A stretch of 19,875 bases of DNA from Nitrospira sp. (lineage in GTDB: Bacteria; UBA9089; CG2-30-40-21; SBAY01). Shown one piece after another: positions 1 through 6,919 of the stretch. Made by a program: the position numbers and the translations under genes. Location of the stretch: positions 1 through 19,875 of the forward strand of contig SBAY01000279.1 in the NCBI GenBank assembly GCA_005239945.1, given 5' to 3'. Within the stretch, counting starts at the first letter, position 1. Each line of letters starts with the position of its first letter. The notes beneath the pieces were generated by a model. It ran no database searches. It had not been told where the DNA came from and saw only the letters and a program-made list of their open reading frames with translations.

Positions 1-51
1 ATTACCGAAGAGCCGTGTGAGGGAAAACCTCAAGCACGGTTCTGTGAGGGG
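1..51 (+). mobile_element. Group II intron 3' fragment (domain V, class C-like)
   Basis: Positions 10-42 match the catalytic domain V hairpin of bacterial group II introns. The strand begins GAGCCG with the AGC triad, has a GGGAAAACC apical part with a GAAA-type tetraloop, a two-base bulge, and a closing strand CACGGTTC. The TGTGAGGGG that follows is the usual linker to domain VI. No domain VI hairpin with its bulged adenosine follows; the sequence runs straight into the ridA ribosome binding site. This is therefore a truncated intron end, or an intron whose 3' end was lost. The reverse transcriptase, if any, would lie upstream of the window. The domain V call rests on visible base pairing and recalled family consensus. 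Confidence 0.8.
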
Positions 52-81
52 CATTAAGCAATTAAAAGGAGGTTGTTGAAT

Positions 82-480
82 ATGTCTACTCGACAAAAGG
101 TTATCTTTACTGAAAAAGGACCGGTGACAGGTGCACCGTATTCGCAGGCTATTGCTTGCGGTGATTTGCTCTTTGTTTCTGGGCAGGGACCGGTCAATCC
201 AGAGACAGGAAAAATTGTCTATGGAGACATACAACAGCAGGTCAGGTTGACCCTGGAGAATCTCAAGGCAATCCTTGAGGCAGGCGGGTCATCCCTGAAC
301 GATGTCCTTAAGGTCACCGTGTTTTTGGCGGATATGGATGATTTTACACAGATAAACGAGATCTATAAGGAATATTTCCCAGAACCAAGACCTGCTCGCA
401 GTTGTATCCAGGCAGAAAGGCTACCGTTTGACATCAAGATCGAAATAGAGGCGATTGCCTATATCAGAGAAAGAAAATGA
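82..480 (+). CDS. ridA: RidA family enamine/imine deaminase
   Basis: A 132-residue cytosolic protein of the RidA/YjgF/UK114 family, at the usual family length. The family forms trimers and hydrolyses reactive 2-aminoacrylate and related enamines made by PLP enzymes, releasing ammonia. The C-terminal signature is present: PARSC with the substrate-carboxylate-binding Arg at 106, then the KIEIEAIAY strand with Glu123. An N-terminal APYSQA motif lies near residues 18-23. I chose ATG 82 over the in-frame TTG at 73 because AAAAGGAGG (64-72) is 9 nt upstream of it and would overlap the TTG. The gene directly follows a group II intron remnant, and its stop overlaps the ATG of a 28-codon ORF (ATGA). 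The function call is firm; the in vivo substrate is inferred from the family. Confidence 0.95.
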   Translation: MSTRQKVIFTEKGPVTGAPYSQAIACGDLLFVSGQGPVNPETGKIVYGDIQQQVRLTLENLKAILEAGGSSLNDVLKVTVFLADMDDFTQINEIYKEYFPEPRPARSCIQAERLPFDIKIEIEAIAYIRERK

Positions 481-563
481 AGGTGCTGGTCAAGGCAAAA
501 GAGGTGTTGAAGTGTAGCATCTTCAAAGAAGGAGAGAAGTTTGTTAAAAATGGAATTGTCTGA
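477..563 (+). CDS. Possible 28-residue ORF overlapping the ridA stop
   Basis: An ATG at 477 overlaps the ridA TGA (ATGA) and opens 28 codons beginning MKVLVKAKEVLKCSIFKEG. The Cys-x(3)-KEG pattern loosely recalls the start of the small TIGR04076-type proteins, but the match is too short to assign. It could be a translationally coupled small protein, or the 5' stub of a gene whose remainder was lost, as happened to the next ORF. No independent SD is visible. Existence as a real gene is uncertain. Confidence 0.25.
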   Translation: MKVLVKAKEVLKCSIFKEGEKFVKNGIV

Positions 564-639
564 TAAGGTTTTGATTGAACAAACTCAATTGGGGGATAAG
601 GAGAGTTTTGGGGAGTTGGTCAAGATTCTACATTCCTAA
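550..639 (+). pseudogene. Truncated ECF sigma factor N-terminus
   Basis: ATG 550 opens 29 codons ending in TAA at 637-639. The peptide MELSDKVLIEQTQLGDKESF, continuing GELVK, matches the start of region 2 of extracytoplasmic-function sigma factors, whose consensus begins roughly with (D/E)xxLhxxhqxGDxxAFxxLh. Only the first helix of region 2 is left; the -10-binding part and region 4 are absent. It is therefore a remnant and not a functional regulator. The assignment rests on a short but characteristic pattern. Confidence 0.5.
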
Positions 640-801
640 ATACTCTACTACATTCAACAGCTTGTAGAGAGCCAATCCTTCAACCGTGAACATGGAACCC
701 TGGAACTGAGAATCTAAGTCGCAAAAATCACAGATTGTGCCTCTGTTGAGTATAGATATTTTCTCACTTATTCATCTTTCTCTTTTCTTCTTTGGATACA
801 T
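640..801. other. Intergenic stretch without a recognisable gene
   Basis: I see no ORF of note here. The part next to the DUF4254 stop (about 759-790) is pyrimidine-rich on the + strand. A weak CTCTAC/GTAGAG inverted repeat lies at 643-669. Confidence 0.4.
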
Positions 802-1413
802 CTAAACTTCTGCTTTGCAAGGTCTATAAAGTTGTGGATTTAGCGTTGGGTCGTTATACATCTTAAACTGGCGATAGACCTTAAGTTGTTTTTTGCCGGT
901 AAAAATCTCGTCAAGCAAAATCCCAAGGCAATTTTTTAAATCCTCTAACTGCTCTTTTAGAATCTCAAATTTTGCCTGAGTGCTTTTGATATGCTCAAAG
1001 GGCATATCCTTCCTTTTTGTCTCCTCTTCCATATGATATATTTTCAATGAAATAATAGACATACGGTCAATAATACTACCAGGGGTTTCCGAGTTCATTG
1101 GTAAAGAAGGGTTTGATGTAGTTACCAGCCTACATAGATAATCGTCAATCCTTTCGATGGCATCATTTCTTGCCTGATTTAGTTTGTCAATCTTTCGCTT
1201 GACATTTGTAATTACTGTGTCATGAACATCTGTTCTGCGGGCAATGTCCTCCTGATGCCACAAACGATAATTAAAAAGGTGCAGGGTATAAATAATTTGG
1301 TAGATACCTTCGTAATTCTCAATCAGTGTGTCCTCAATCTGTTCATTTGTATGCCATTTAACCACACAATCAGCACAAATTTTTTCTGTCAAATTCGGCT
1401 CAGGTTGATTCAT
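802..1413 (-). CDS. DUF4254 domain protein
   Basis: A 203-residue soluble, mostly helical protein with no signal peptide or membrane segment. It carries the DUF4254 hallmarks: ETPGSIIDRMSI at 109-120 followed by KIYHM, a helical hairpin rich in Glu/Lys, and the C-terminal block KVYRQFKMYNDP at 178-189 followed by LNPQLY. Biochemical function is not established; members often lie in LPS or glycan biosynthesis loci, which fits the two YfhO genes next to it. The N-terminal 20 residues contain two cysteines (C13, C16) in a CADC pattern. The start at 1413 has an AGAAAGGAAA purine tract upstream. The gene stands alone on the minus strand, 291 bp downstream of the YfhO gene that has the same orientation. 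Confidence 0.8.
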   Translation of the reverse strand: MNQPEPNLTEKICADCVVKWHTNEQIEDTLIENYEGIYQIIYTLHLFNYRLWHQEDIARRTDVHDTVITNVKRKIDKLNQARNDAIERIDDYLCRLVTTSNPSLPMNSETPGSIIDRMSIISLKIYHMEEETKRKDMPFEHIKSTQAKFEILKEQLEDLKNCLGILLDEIFTGKKQLKVYRQFKMYNDPTLNPQLYRPCKAEV

Positions 1414-1504
1414 TTTTCCGTAATTTTCCTTTCTGGAATTGATTAGAAGTAAAATGGTTTGTGGGTGGCTACTTTTGGACGACAGATAAAAAGCCCTCTT
1501 AATC

Positions 1505-1598
1505 TGTGTAAGAAAAGGGGATAAGGAGATTAGGGGGATATATCTTTAATATCTATCTCCTTATCTTTCTTATTCCCATATCCCCTTTTATTTACACA
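1505..1598. repeat. Inverted pair of period-8 tandem repeats
   Basis: The left arm TGTGTAAGAAAAGGGGATA (1505-1523) is matched by the reverse complement of 1579-1598 with one extra base. Inside the left arm, units AAGGGGAT (1515-1522), AAGGAGAT (1523-1530) and TAGGGGGAT (1531-1539) repeat. The right side carries complementary units ATCTCCTT, ATCTTTCTT, ATTCCCAT and ATCCCCTTTT (1555-1589). The transcript could form a long imperfect hairpin. It lies in the DUF4254/YfhO gap (1414-1704), which otherwise holds nothing I recognise. A one-arm relative lies at 9254-9280. Confidence 0.75.
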
Positions 1599-1704
1599 TT
1601 ATCTCTCTTTTCACCTTTTTTACACTTTACCCACAAATTTTACACGCACCCATTTTGTAGTATACCTATACTCCTACAATATAGCAATATATGATATTCC
1701 TTCT

Positions 1705-4158
1705 TTAAATCAGGGAATAGGAAATCTTTTCTGATTCCCTATTCCTTTCCCTTTTTACACCAAAGCAAACCATCCCCATAAGTATTATCAAGGTCACAAT
1801 AGATATACCACTACCGATTTTAAAGGATAGTGGTGAGTATCTAAATTCTACCAGATGTTCACCTGCTTCAAGATATACCGCCCGCAGGATATAATTGGCA
1901 CAATACAATTTCTCCCTTTTCCCATCTACAAATACCTGCCAGCCGGGGTAATAGGTATCGGATAAGACGAGAAAGCCACTCTTGTTAAGTGTCGTCTTGA
2001 TGGTTACTTTCTCTGGCTGATAATCAAGGATTTTGGATTGCGAATTTGAAAGATTTTGGATTTTGGATTTTGGATTTTGGATTTTTATCCGCTGTTCTCT
2101 ATATTCTTCTTCAAGGATAACTGTTTTCGTTGGGTCAAAGTCTTTTGAGAGAAGTTCCTTGAAGATTTTATTCTTATCCTTGATAACCTTTGCCCTGGGA
2201 ACGATAAATGCCCGAGGCAGGGCGTGTTGGTCTTCATAGATTTTCACCCAACCATCATCGAAAATAAGTTTTAAATTAGATTCCGCTATCTCTTTTTCGG
2301 CAATGAGATATTTAGTATTCAACAGGCATAATAACTTACGATTGGCAAAGTAATGCAATTCCTTTACATTTTCCCAGCCGGATGAGTAAGGGTCAACTAA
2401 ATTCATAAATTCATCATATCTCTTTGGAAACATACCGTCATAACCTTCAGCCGTCTCAAAGCCGTAAATGATATTTATACTTACCGGCATAAGATGTTCA
2501 AAGGCTAAAACCCTGCTCTTTTCCCCATCACTCGAAATTTTATCGGCTAAGAATTTTAATGGCGGTGGGGTAGGATATAATTCCTGCTTTGGAACAAAGG
2601 GATTATACCTTAACCCAAAGCCAAACAGGTCGAAAACAACTATGCTCAGAATAGCCATTTTAATTCCTGTTGTTCTGACCTTGTTAGTACCCAAAAGGAT
2701 TATCCCAGAGGATAAAAGTAATAAAATCGGTGTAAGAAAATCTGGATTCAGCAGACTGAAATGTCGAGCAAAGATGTCATTAGCCTTAGCAGAATAATTA
2801 GTCGCAATATAAATATTTATCCATTTCCCCAGATAAAGACTGACCAAGGTTATTGTTCCAGATAATAAAACAATACCCCCGGCATAGACCTTAAATCGTT
2901 TTGGTAAATCAGAAAGATAATGGCAGGTTAGCGCGGCTAAAACAGTTACGCCAAAGGTATAAAGAAAGATAAGCCGGCTAATAATTAGTTTATCATAGCC
3001 GGGAATACCCCGATAAAGAAGATAATATAAAGGTGTGCCGAGGGTAAGGAGTAAAGAAATCAATGTCCAGGAGCCAAAAAATACGGTCTCCTTAGTTCTC
3101 TTTAAAAATATAGCCAGCATGGCCAATATCAGTGGTAAAACGCCGATATAGGCACAATGCTCATTATAATTGTCCTCCATCATTCCTCTTTTAGGATGAG
3201 GTGGAGGTAATTTAGGTCCATATTTTTCAAAAACAGCCCTGAATTTTCCACGGATAATATTATAATTGAAATCCACCGGATTACCATAATAATTTGGGAC
3301 TAAGAAGGTAATTAAATTCTGCCAGGGCAAGGGCGATAATTTACGATAATCATCTATTGACTGCCGATGGGATTGTTTTATTAATTCATAAGAAGGGATT
3401 AATTGCACCGCCGCTAAACTAAATCCAATAAGTCCAATAAGTCCTATCCGTCCTATATGTCCTAGAGTCCTTCCTCTGAATAACGCGTAAGGGATGACTA
3501 TGGAGAGGACAAATAAACTTATCTGGAGGAATGTGGAAAGAAATTGTATCCCTAGGGCCAATCCGGCTAAAGCAACATAAAACATACTCTTTCTATTCAA
3601 GGCCTTATCAATTAAAAAAAGTATCATGGGCAATAAAAACCCACTTAATATCCCCATTTCTAACCAGACAATGTGAAAGCCAGAAAACTCATAAACTATA
3701 GCACCAATCAACGCAGGAAATGGACCTAAACTTAGACTGCCTCGTAAAAATATGTACATAAAGATACCGCAGAATAATAATTGGCAAAAGATTATTAGAC
3801 TATAGGCAATTAAGGGTTTAGAGAATAAAAAGAAAAGATTGAGTGGTGAAAAAGAAACCGAATTGGTAGAAAACATTGGGTAGCCGCAAAACAGATAGGG
3901 ATTCCAGAGGGTTATTTTACCTTCGTTTAGTCTCTCTGCAGCTAATTTCCTTAAGGGATAGTGCAGGAAAACAGGGTCTGATAAAAGGGGATTTTGACTC
4001 TTATCCTTTGCCTGGTAATAAAAATACCACGGCGGATAGGTATAGGTGGCAATATCCCCTCCTAAAGGTATCAGCCCTAAAAAGAAAAATTTCCAGAAAT
4101 AGACAACGGTTAAAATAATTAATATACCGATAGATAAATAATTCTTGAACTTCATCAT
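1705..4158 (-). CDS. YfhO-family GT-C type membrane protein (copy 1)
   Basis: An 817-residue polytopic membrane protein of the YfhO family (PF09586). Members are GT-C fold glycosyltransferase-like proteins; characterised Gram-positive ones add sugars to teichoic acids. A first membrane helix (about 8-28) leads to an extracytoplasmic loop with an acidic residue (LGGD, Asp35), where GT-C enzymes carry catalytic Asp. Many helices follow up to about residue 520. The extracytoplasmic C-terminal domain contains DTYYPGWQV, diagnostic for the family, and the last helix is near 790-810. ATG 4158 has AAGGAAAA just upstream. Three period-7 or period-9 repeats lie inside the gene: residues about 231-246 (GHIGRIGLIGLIG), about 691-710 (KIQNPKSKIQN) and the last 10 residues. 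A paralogue lies divergently at 4308. Substrate unknown; surface polysaccharide or protein glycosylation is inferred. Confidence 0.85.
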   Translation of the reverse strand: MMKFKNYLSIGILIILTVVYFWKFFFLGLIPLGGDIATYTYPPWYFYYQAKDKSQNPLLSDPVFLHYPLRKLAAERLNEGKITLWNPYLFCGYPMFSTNSVSFSPLNLFFLFSKPLIAYSLIIFCQLLFCGIFMYIFLRGSLSLGPFPALIGAIVYEFSGFHIVWLEMGILSGFLLPMILFLIDKALNRKSMFYVALAGLALGIQFLSTFLQISLFVLSIVIPYALFRGRTLGHIGRIGLIGLIGFSLAAVQLIPSYELIKQSHRQSIDDYRKLSPLPWQNLITFLVPNYYGNPVDFNYNIIRGKFRAVFEKYGPKLPPPHPKRGMMEDNYNEHCAYIGVLPLILAMLAIFLKRTKETVFFGSWTLISLLLTLGTPLYYLLYRGIPGYDKLIISRLIFLYTFGVTVLAALTCHYLSDLPKRFKVYAGGIVLLSGTITLVSLYLGKWINIYIATNYSAKANDIFARHFSLLNPDFLTPILLLLSSGIILLGTNKVRTTGIKMAILSIVVFDLFGFGLRYNPFVPKQELYPTPPPLKFLADKISSDGEKSRVLAFEHLMPVSINIIYGFETAEGYDGMFPKRYDEFMNLVDPYSSGWENVKELHYFANRKLLCLLNTKYLIAEKEIAESNLKLIFDDGWVKIYEDQHALPRAFIVPRAKVIKDKNKIFKELLSKDFDPTKTVILEEEYREQRIKIQNPKSKIQNLSNSQSKILDYQPEKVTIKTTLNKSGFLVLSDTYYPGWQVFVDGKREKLYCANYILRAVYLEAGEHLVEFRYSPLSFKIGSGISIVTLIILMGMVCFGVKRERNRESEKISYSLI
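1714..1745. repeat. Hairpin of period-7 units at the end of the YfhO copy 1 gene
   Basis: GGAATAGGAAATC (1714-1726) and GATTCCCTATTCC (1733-1745) are reverse complements at 12 of 13 positions, with a 6-nt loop. The right side continues in 7-mer steps (ATTCCCT, ATTCCTT, TCCCTTT). It encodes the hydrophilic tail RNRESEKIS just before the stop. There is no clean U-tract, so I do not call it a terminator. Confidence 0.6.
2029..2086. repeat. Period-7 tandem repeat GATTTTG inside a coding region
   Basis: Units GATTTTG, GATTGCG and AATTTGA (2029-2049) are followed, after 2 bases, by four GATTTTG and one GATTTTT (2052-2086). Read on the minus strand they encode the low-complexity peptide KIQNPKSKIQN in the YfhO protein, at a position where the paralogue has an unrelated Ser/Thr-rich linker. 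Confidence 0.85.
3422..3466. repeat. Period-9 tandem repeat inside a coding region
   Basis: Five 9-mer units: AATCCAATA, AGTCCAATA, AGTCCTATC, CGTCCTATA and TGTCCTAGA. On the minus strand the unit stays in codon phase and gives a Gly-x-Ile repeat (GHI GRI GLI GLI) at the edge of a membrane segment of the YfhO protein. Confidence 0.8.
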
Positions 4159-4212
4159 TTTTCCTTAAGAAGTCATAGAAAGCAAAGAAATTTTTGTTAT
4201 CTGGCTCTCTTC

Positions 4213-4233
4213 CTAACTTCTAACTTCTAAACT
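4213..4233. repeat. Period-7 repeat in the YfhO copy 1 leader
   Basis: CTAACTT, CTAACTT and CTAAACT are three consecutive 7-mers, preceded by TCTTC. A poorly matching complementary arm (AGAAGTC, ATAGAAA) lies at 4169-4182. The repeat falls in the predicted 5' leader of the minus-strand YfhO mRNA. Confidence 0.65.
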
Positions 4234-4235
4234 AA

Positions 4236-4264
4236 AGTATATCAAATTAACTGCTTAATGTCAA
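4236..4264 (-). promoter_or_regulatory. Sigma70-type promoter for YfhO copy 1
   Basis: On the minus strand, TTGACA (4264-4259) is followed after exactly 17 bp by TATACT (4241-4236). The predicted start near 4229 leaves a leader of about 70 nt before ATG 4158. Its -35 box is 7 bp from the -35 box of the divergent + strand promoter. Confidence 0.7.
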
Positions 4265-4271
4265 TTTTTTA

Positions 4272-4300
4272 TTGACTTGAACCTTAATTTATGGTATTAT
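4272..4300 (+). promoter_or_regulatory. Sigma70-type promoter for YfhO copy 2
   Basis: TTGACT (4272-4277), 17 bp, then TATTAT (4295-4300). Transcription would start at about 4307-4308, directly at ATG 4308, implying a leaderless mRNA. Confidence 0.65.
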
Positions 4301-4307
4301 GGGAAGG

Positions 4308-6701
4308 ATGAAGAACTTATTACCTGTCGGTTTGTTAATTAGTTTAGGGCTTCTGTTTTTTGGGAAGATAACCTTTATGTCCGAGGCATTTTTCAGAGGG
4401 GATTTAATTATATATTTCTATCCAATGAAATTATTCTATGCGGAAGGTCTAAAGGAATTTAATTTACCATTATGGCTCCCTTATAATCAATGTGGTTTTC
4501 CATTATTAGCCGTAGGCAATCTTGGTTTTTTGTACCCAATCAACCTGCTGTTATTTTTTAGCCTGCCTACCGTAATTGGCATTAATCTAACCTATATTAT
4601 CCATTATATTCTGGCTGGGATATTTACCTATTTCTATGCTAAAGTCATTGGGTTACCTCGAATTTCAGCGATAGTATCGGGTATTATCTTTATGTTTAGT
4701 GGTTTTTTATTAGCCCACCTTCAACATATAGATATTTTAACCACAGCTATCTGGCTACCTCTAATATTAATCTTTATAGAAAAGATTCTTCAGGGAAACA
4801 AAACACCTGTTTATGTCCTATTAGCGGGAATATTTATTGGCATGCAAATCCTGGCCGGACATCAACAAATAACCTTATATTCATTGTTATGTATTAGTTT
4901 ATATTTTTTCTTTGGAGTTTTATGTAGACATCCTCACAAAATACTAACCTCTTTAGTAATATTTATCTTAATTATGTTCATAGGATTTGGGATAGGGGCT
5001 GTTCAGTTGATTCCAACCTATGAATTACTATCACTTTCTGATCGAGGAGGAGGAATAAACTTAAAATATGCTAATTCTCATAATTTCTCACCGCTCCATT
5101 TCATTACATTTATTTTACCCTATTTTTTAGGGGATTTAACAACCTATTATGGAGAGTGGAATTTTGAAGAAGGATATGCCTATATAGGCATTTTTACCTT
5201 AATCTTGTTGTTGTTTGGCATTTTTTTAAAGCCAAGGAATAGATATATTTATTTCTTTTCTTTTTTGTTAATATTCTCAGGCTTATTGATGTTAGGTAGC
5301 AATACACCAGTATACACTATGTTATGGCATTTACCTATATTTAATACTATGCGGGCGCCGGCACGATTTGCCTACTTCCTGACCTTCTCCAGTGCCATTA
5401 TCGCTGGATTTGGCGTTTCTTATTTGATTAATCTTAATTACCCTAAAAAGGTTATTTCTAATCTATTGTTTGTATCTCTTATCCTGCTCTTAATCTATGG
5501 AGGTATAATTAGCCTGCTTGGGATTGAAAGATTATTACCCCAAGAATTTTTCTTGGATAAAGGAGCGAATATGGGCAATACCTGTTTCAACAACAGATTA
5601 TTACCCAAGGGATTTTTTAATTTAGACAGAATTAAAAATATTCAACAAGATGTCTATGTCTTATTCGCCTTTTTATGTCTAAGTATTACCCTGTTAATTT
5701 TATGGACAAAACAAAAATTAGGATTAGCAAGTTTTAAATTTCTTATTGTAACCCTTATTGCTATTGACTTATTTTTATTTGGCTTAAGGGCACTACCACC
5801 CACTATTAAAATGGCAAAATTACCCTCGATATTCATGCCCCAGACAGCGAAGTTTCTATTGCAAGATGAGGATATATATAGAACTATGTCGGTCTACCCG
5901 GGTATAGTAGCTATTCGCTCTAAGGATAAGAATCCAAATATCACCTGGATTAAATTATTAGCCCCTGAATTTAATGCCTGGGTGAATATTTCCAGTATTG
6001 GGATGCACCTTGGTTTATTTTGTGTTCAACATTGGCAGGAGGTTATAAATCTTTTTCGGGCAGGAACCCCTCTATCGATCAAAGAAGATGAGGTAATCCA
6101 TCTTATCATTAAAAATTCACCACTCCTTAATTTATTTAATGTCAAATATATTTTATTTACCCTGGATATAAATGATGATAGATTTCGGACAGTATTTGAA
6201 GATAATGGAGTTAAAATTATAGAAAACAAAGAAGTCCTCCCGCGAGCCTTTGTGGTGCATAATTTTAAGGTAATTAAAGCCAGGGAAAAGATGTTTAAGG
6301 AATTAGCCAGCAAGGAATTTAACCCAGGTCAATATGTTCTCCTGGAGGAAAACCCACCATTGGATATTAATTCAAATTCCACCGTGCCTTCAACAACTAA
6401 AATAATTGATTACCGAAATGAGGAGGTGGTTATTCAGTGTTCTATGAAAGATAATGGCTTTTTAGTCTTGACAGATACTTACTATCCCGGCTGGCAGGTT
6501 TATATCGATAATAAAAAAGATAAGATATATCGTGCTTATCATACCTTCAGGGCAGTCTATCTTGAGAAGGGAAATCATCTGGTGAAATTTAGATATGAAC
6601 CTTTATCATTCAAAATAGGTCTGTGGATTAGTTTATTAACCTTTTGCGGGATAATCATTTTCTTGTTATATCGCGGAGGTATCTTACATAAAAATACTTG
6701 A
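4308..6701 (+). CDS. YfhO-family GT-C type membrane protein (copy 2)
   Basis: A 797-residue polytopic paralogue of the divergent minus-strand gene. The first helix (about 3-22) is followed by FFRGDLIIYFYP with Asp32 in the GT-C acidic position. A loop like the paralogue's (LPLWLPYNQCGFPLL) and many more membrane helices follow. The C-terminal extracytoplasmic domain has LPRAFVV and DTYYPGWQV blocks nearly identical to copy 1. An upstream in-frame ATG at 4299 overlaps the -10 box (4295-4300), so it should not be on the mRNA. I take ATG 4308, which the mRNA probably begins with or within a base of. GGGAAGG directly abuts it and is too close to work as an SD. This copy lacks the internal 7/9-mer repeats of copy 1. 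Substrate unknown; an envelope glycan or glycoprotein is inferred. Confidence 0.85.
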   Translation: MKNLLPVGLLISLGLLFFGKITFMSEAFFRGDLIIYFYPMKLFYAEGLKEFNLPLWLPYNQCGFPLLAVGNLGFLYPINLLLFFSLPTVIGINLTYIIHYILAGIFTYFYAKVIGLPRISAIVSGIIFMFSGFLLAHLQHIDILTTAIWLPLILIFIEKILQGNKTPVYVLLAGIFIGMQILAGHQQITLYSLLCISLYFFFGVLCRHPHKILTSLVIFILIMFIGFGIGAVQLIPTYELLSLSDRGGGINLKYANSHNFSPLHFITFILPYFLGDLTTYYGEWNFEEGYAYIGIFTLILLLFGIFLKPRNRYIYFFSFLLIFSGLLMLGSNTPVYTMLWHLPIFNTMRAPARFAYFLTFSSAIIAGFGVSYLINLNYPKKVISNLLFVSLILLLIYGGIISLLGIERLLPQEFFLDKGANMGNTCFNNRLLPKGFFNLDRIKNIQQDVYVLFAFLCLSITLLILWTKQKLGLASFKFLIVTLIAIDLFLFGLRALPPTIKMAKLPSIFMPQTAKFLLQDEDIYRTMSVYPGIVAIRSKDKNPNITWIKLLAPEFNAWVNISSIGMHLGLFCVQHWQEVINLFRAGTPLSIKEDEVIHLIIKNSPLLNLFNVKYILFTLDINDDRFRTVFEDNGVKIIENKEVLPRAFVVHNFKVIKAREKMFKELASKEFNPGQYVLLEENPPLDINSNSTVPSTTKIIDYRNEEVVIQCSMKDNGFLVLTDTYYPGWQVYIDNKKDKIYRAYHTFRAVYLEKGNHLVKFRYEPLSFKIGLWISLLTFCGIIIFLLYRGGILHKNT

Positions 6702-6727
6702 CAATAGATGTTGAATTGTTATACAAT
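6698..6727 (+). promoter_or_regulatory. Likely promoter of the M6 protease gene
   Basis: TTGACA (6698-6703) overlaps the stop codon of the YfhO gene. TATACA (6720-6725, 16 bp spacing) or TACAAT (6722-6727, 18 bp) follows. The implied leader of about 185 nt contains the inverted 7-mer hairpin at 6762-6838 and otherwise no ORF. Confidence 0.55.
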
Positions 6728-6761
6728 AATATTAGCTTGAAAATGAAGGTCTACGGATAAA

Positions 6762-6838
6762 AAGGTTCAAGGAGCGAGATTCAAGGATAGAGTGTGGATG
6801 GAAAAGACCCTGCTCCTTGTTCCTTGCACCTTGCTCCC
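6762..6838. repeat. Inverted pair of period-7 repeats in the protease leader
   Basis: The left arm is AAGGTTC, AAGGAGC, GAGATTC, AAGGATA (6762-6789). The right arm is TGCTCCT, TGTTCCT, TGCACCT, TGCTCCC (6811-6838). The right-arm unit is the reverse complement of the left one (AAGGAGC against GCTCCTT), so the leader RNA could fold into a register-shifting stem with a loop of about 21 nt. Confidence 0.8.
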
Positions 6839-6919
6839 TCTGTGGGGCTGTTTGAGAAGGTCAATAAAATCAACGCTCAATTTTATCCGAGAGAGTTCAA
6901 AATTACAAAGGAAGGTTAA

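Noticed and set aside
73..81. TTG start for ridA three codons upstream
   Set aside because: The TTG would overlap its own ribosome binding site (64-72); ATG 82 has proper spacing.
4299..4307. ATG 4299 as the start of the plus-strand YfhO gene
   Set aside because: It overlaps the -10 box of a well-spaced promoter, so it should not be in the mRNA.
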